The notes under the pieces: model-generated
The model's database searches: none
Seen by the model: only the letters and a program-made list of their open reading frames with translations
Told to the model about the DNA's origin: nothing
In this document: piece by piece, positions 32,855 through 33,705 of the stretch
How the letters are laid out: every line of letters begins with the position of its first letter
Numbering within the stretch: position 1 is the stretch's first letter
Assembly (NCBI GenBank): GCA_015066575.1
Contig: SVOD01000007.1
Span: forward strand, 1 to 33,705
Source: Oscillospiraceae bacterium
GTDB lineage: Bacteria > Bacillota > Clostridia > Oscillospirales > Acutalibacteraceae
Length of the DNA: 33,705 bases
Direction of reading: 5' to 3'
Position numbers and translations under genes: made by a program

Positions 32855-33705
32855 TCATTTCATAATTATTTTATTGGCTATGTTATTTAGTTTTTCTTGC
32901 AAACTGTTTGTTGCTTTATAAATATATACATAAAGCTTCCTAAACAGCTTTTTCTCTAATCCGTACTGCCGGATAAATTCTATGAAAGTACAAATCAAAT
33001 ACACGCTTATTACACATAAACACATATGCGTAACTAATCTAAGCGGTGCCGCATAGGAACTGTTATTACAAAAGTTTCCCCATATCCACTGTCTCATATA
33101 ATTATTCTCATGAATCAAATAAACTCCAAAAGCACAACTGCCGCAAATATTAATCACTTTGTTGCTTCTTGGTTTCATCTGCGTAAATAACAAAAGCAAT
33201 CCGATCGCCAGAGTTAAAATCAGAACGGAATAGACCGTATAGAATTTGCCGGATTTTCCCGCCAAAAATGTGAATCTCTCTGCCAAAAAATCAATTGCCA
33301 CGACGGACAAAACCAACAAAACGGCAGAAATGCAGACCAGTAATACCGCCGGCGTTTTTGATGGCTTTTTTGGGGGATATTTTCGAATAAATGCACCTAC
33401 ACAATAAAACATTATCATATAGAACAAATGCCCTCCGTAAGCAAAGGCATCATAATTCAAAAAAGTGGGGGCAACACTATTATAAAATATCAAAACACCC
33501 AATAATGCAATAAATTGCTTTTGTGTAATCCCGTTGAGCACTTTATTGATAAAAGGCATCAGCAGACTTAAGATAACATATGCACTCACAAACCAATATT
33601 GACATGTAATAATCGGAAACAGACTTTCTATCATACCTTTGAGACTGAACGCGCCGCCGGTAATGAGAAAAACCGCATAAATGCTTATTGTATAAAACAA
33701 GGTCT
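32855..33705 (-). CDS. Membrane acyltransferase (family 3), C-terminal part (cut by window edge)
   Basis: At least 281 residues of a polytopic membrane protein, open at the right edge. The hydrophobic helices, the YWFVSAYVILSLLMPFIN segment and a C-terminal FGVYLIHENNYMR motif are typical of the family 3 acyltransferases (OafA/WecH-like) that acylate cell-surface sugars. The N-terminal catalytic histidine region is outside the window, and an ATG at 33700 is unlikely to be the true start because the usual length is 340-370. It ends in TGA at 32857-32855, with its own terminator, so it belongs to a separate unit upstream, perhaps more of the same surface-polysaccharide region. Confidence 0.85.
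   Translation of the reverse strand, partial: TLFYTISIYAVFLITGGAFSLKGMIESLFPIITCQYWFVSAYVILSLLMPFINKVLNGITQKQFIALLGVLIFYNSVAPTFLNYDAFAYGGHLFYMIMFYCVGAFIRKYPPKKPSKTPAVLLVCISAVLLVLSVVAIDFLAERFTFLAGKSGKFYTVYSVLILTLAIGLLLLFTQMKPRSNKVINICGSCAFGVYLIHENNYMRQWIWGNFCNNSSYAAPLRLVTHMCLCVISVYLICTFIEFIRQYGLEKKLFRKLYVYIYKATNSLQEKLNNIANKIIMK

Noticed and set aside
32702..32890. 62-codon open frame on the plus strand in the non-coding gap
   Set aside because: It runs through the terminator stem and into the acyltransferase 3' end, with no ribosome site or recognisable motif.

Overview
The window is almost entirely one surface-polysaccharide (capsule/EPS type) biosynthesis locus. Every gene I can support lies on the minus strand, so transcription runs from high to low coordinates. 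Moderate G+C, Shine-Dalgarno sites of the AGGAGG type, the EpsD/EpsG-like proteins, the TupA-like ATP-grasp and the EfFic-like Fic protein point to a Clostridia-type Firmicute, probably a gut Oscillospiraceae or relative. There is no ribosomal RNA or other phylogenetic marker, so this assignment is an inference.

Layout in transcription order. At the right edge is the 3' part of a membrane acyltransferase (32855 to beyond 33705), closed by a rho-independent terminator (32722-32758). Next comes a perfect-consensus sigma-A type promoter (TTGACA, 17 bp, TATAAT; 32625-32653), which appears to start a roughly 32-kb, 30-gene operon running off the left edge. The operon opens with the initiating sugar-1-phosphate transferase, an aldo/keto reductase, a membrane acyltransferase and a split transketolase. 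It continues with an EpsG-like polymerase, two GT-B and one GT-A glycosyltransferases, a TupA-like ATP-grasp and a CapA-like protein. The UDP-GalNAcA pair (TviB-like dehydrogenase and TviC/WbpP-like epimerase) follows, with a four-helix-bundle gene between the two. Then come four more family 2 glycosyltransferases, a polysaccharide pyruvyl transferase and a Wzx flippase. After the flippase is an unusual block: two further ATP-grasp enzymes, an opine-dehydrogenase-family protein and an APC amino-acid permease. The operon ends with a DegT-type sugar aminotransferase, RmlA, a nucleotidyltransferase-HAD phosphatase fusion, a UDP-glucuronate 4-epimerase, UDP-glucose dehydrogenase, a Fic protein and RmlB (truncated by the left edge).

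How it fits together. The set is that of a Wzx/Wzy-type heteropolysaccharide: a sugar-phosphate primer, GT-built repeat unit, flippase and polymerase. Likely precursors are UDP-GlcA, UDP-GalA, UDP-GalNAcA and a dTDP-4-amino-4,6-dideoxyhexose, with pyruvate ketal and O-acyl decorations. The most novel part is the ATP-grasp/ATP-grasp/opine dehydrogenase/amino-acid permease block beside the sugar aminotransferase. It suggests the polymer carries an opine (N-carboxyalkyl amino acid) or aminoacyl group in amide linkage. No conventional N-acetyl- or N-formyltransferase for the 4-amino sugar is visible.

A second theme is a family of short intergenic repeats: 7-nt-phased tracts around a G+C hairpin core, at five gene junctions. 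A related leader sequence is duplicated on either side of the fic gene. These repeats mark module boundaries and bracket both genes that do not look like polysaccharide genes (fic and the four-helix-bundle gene).
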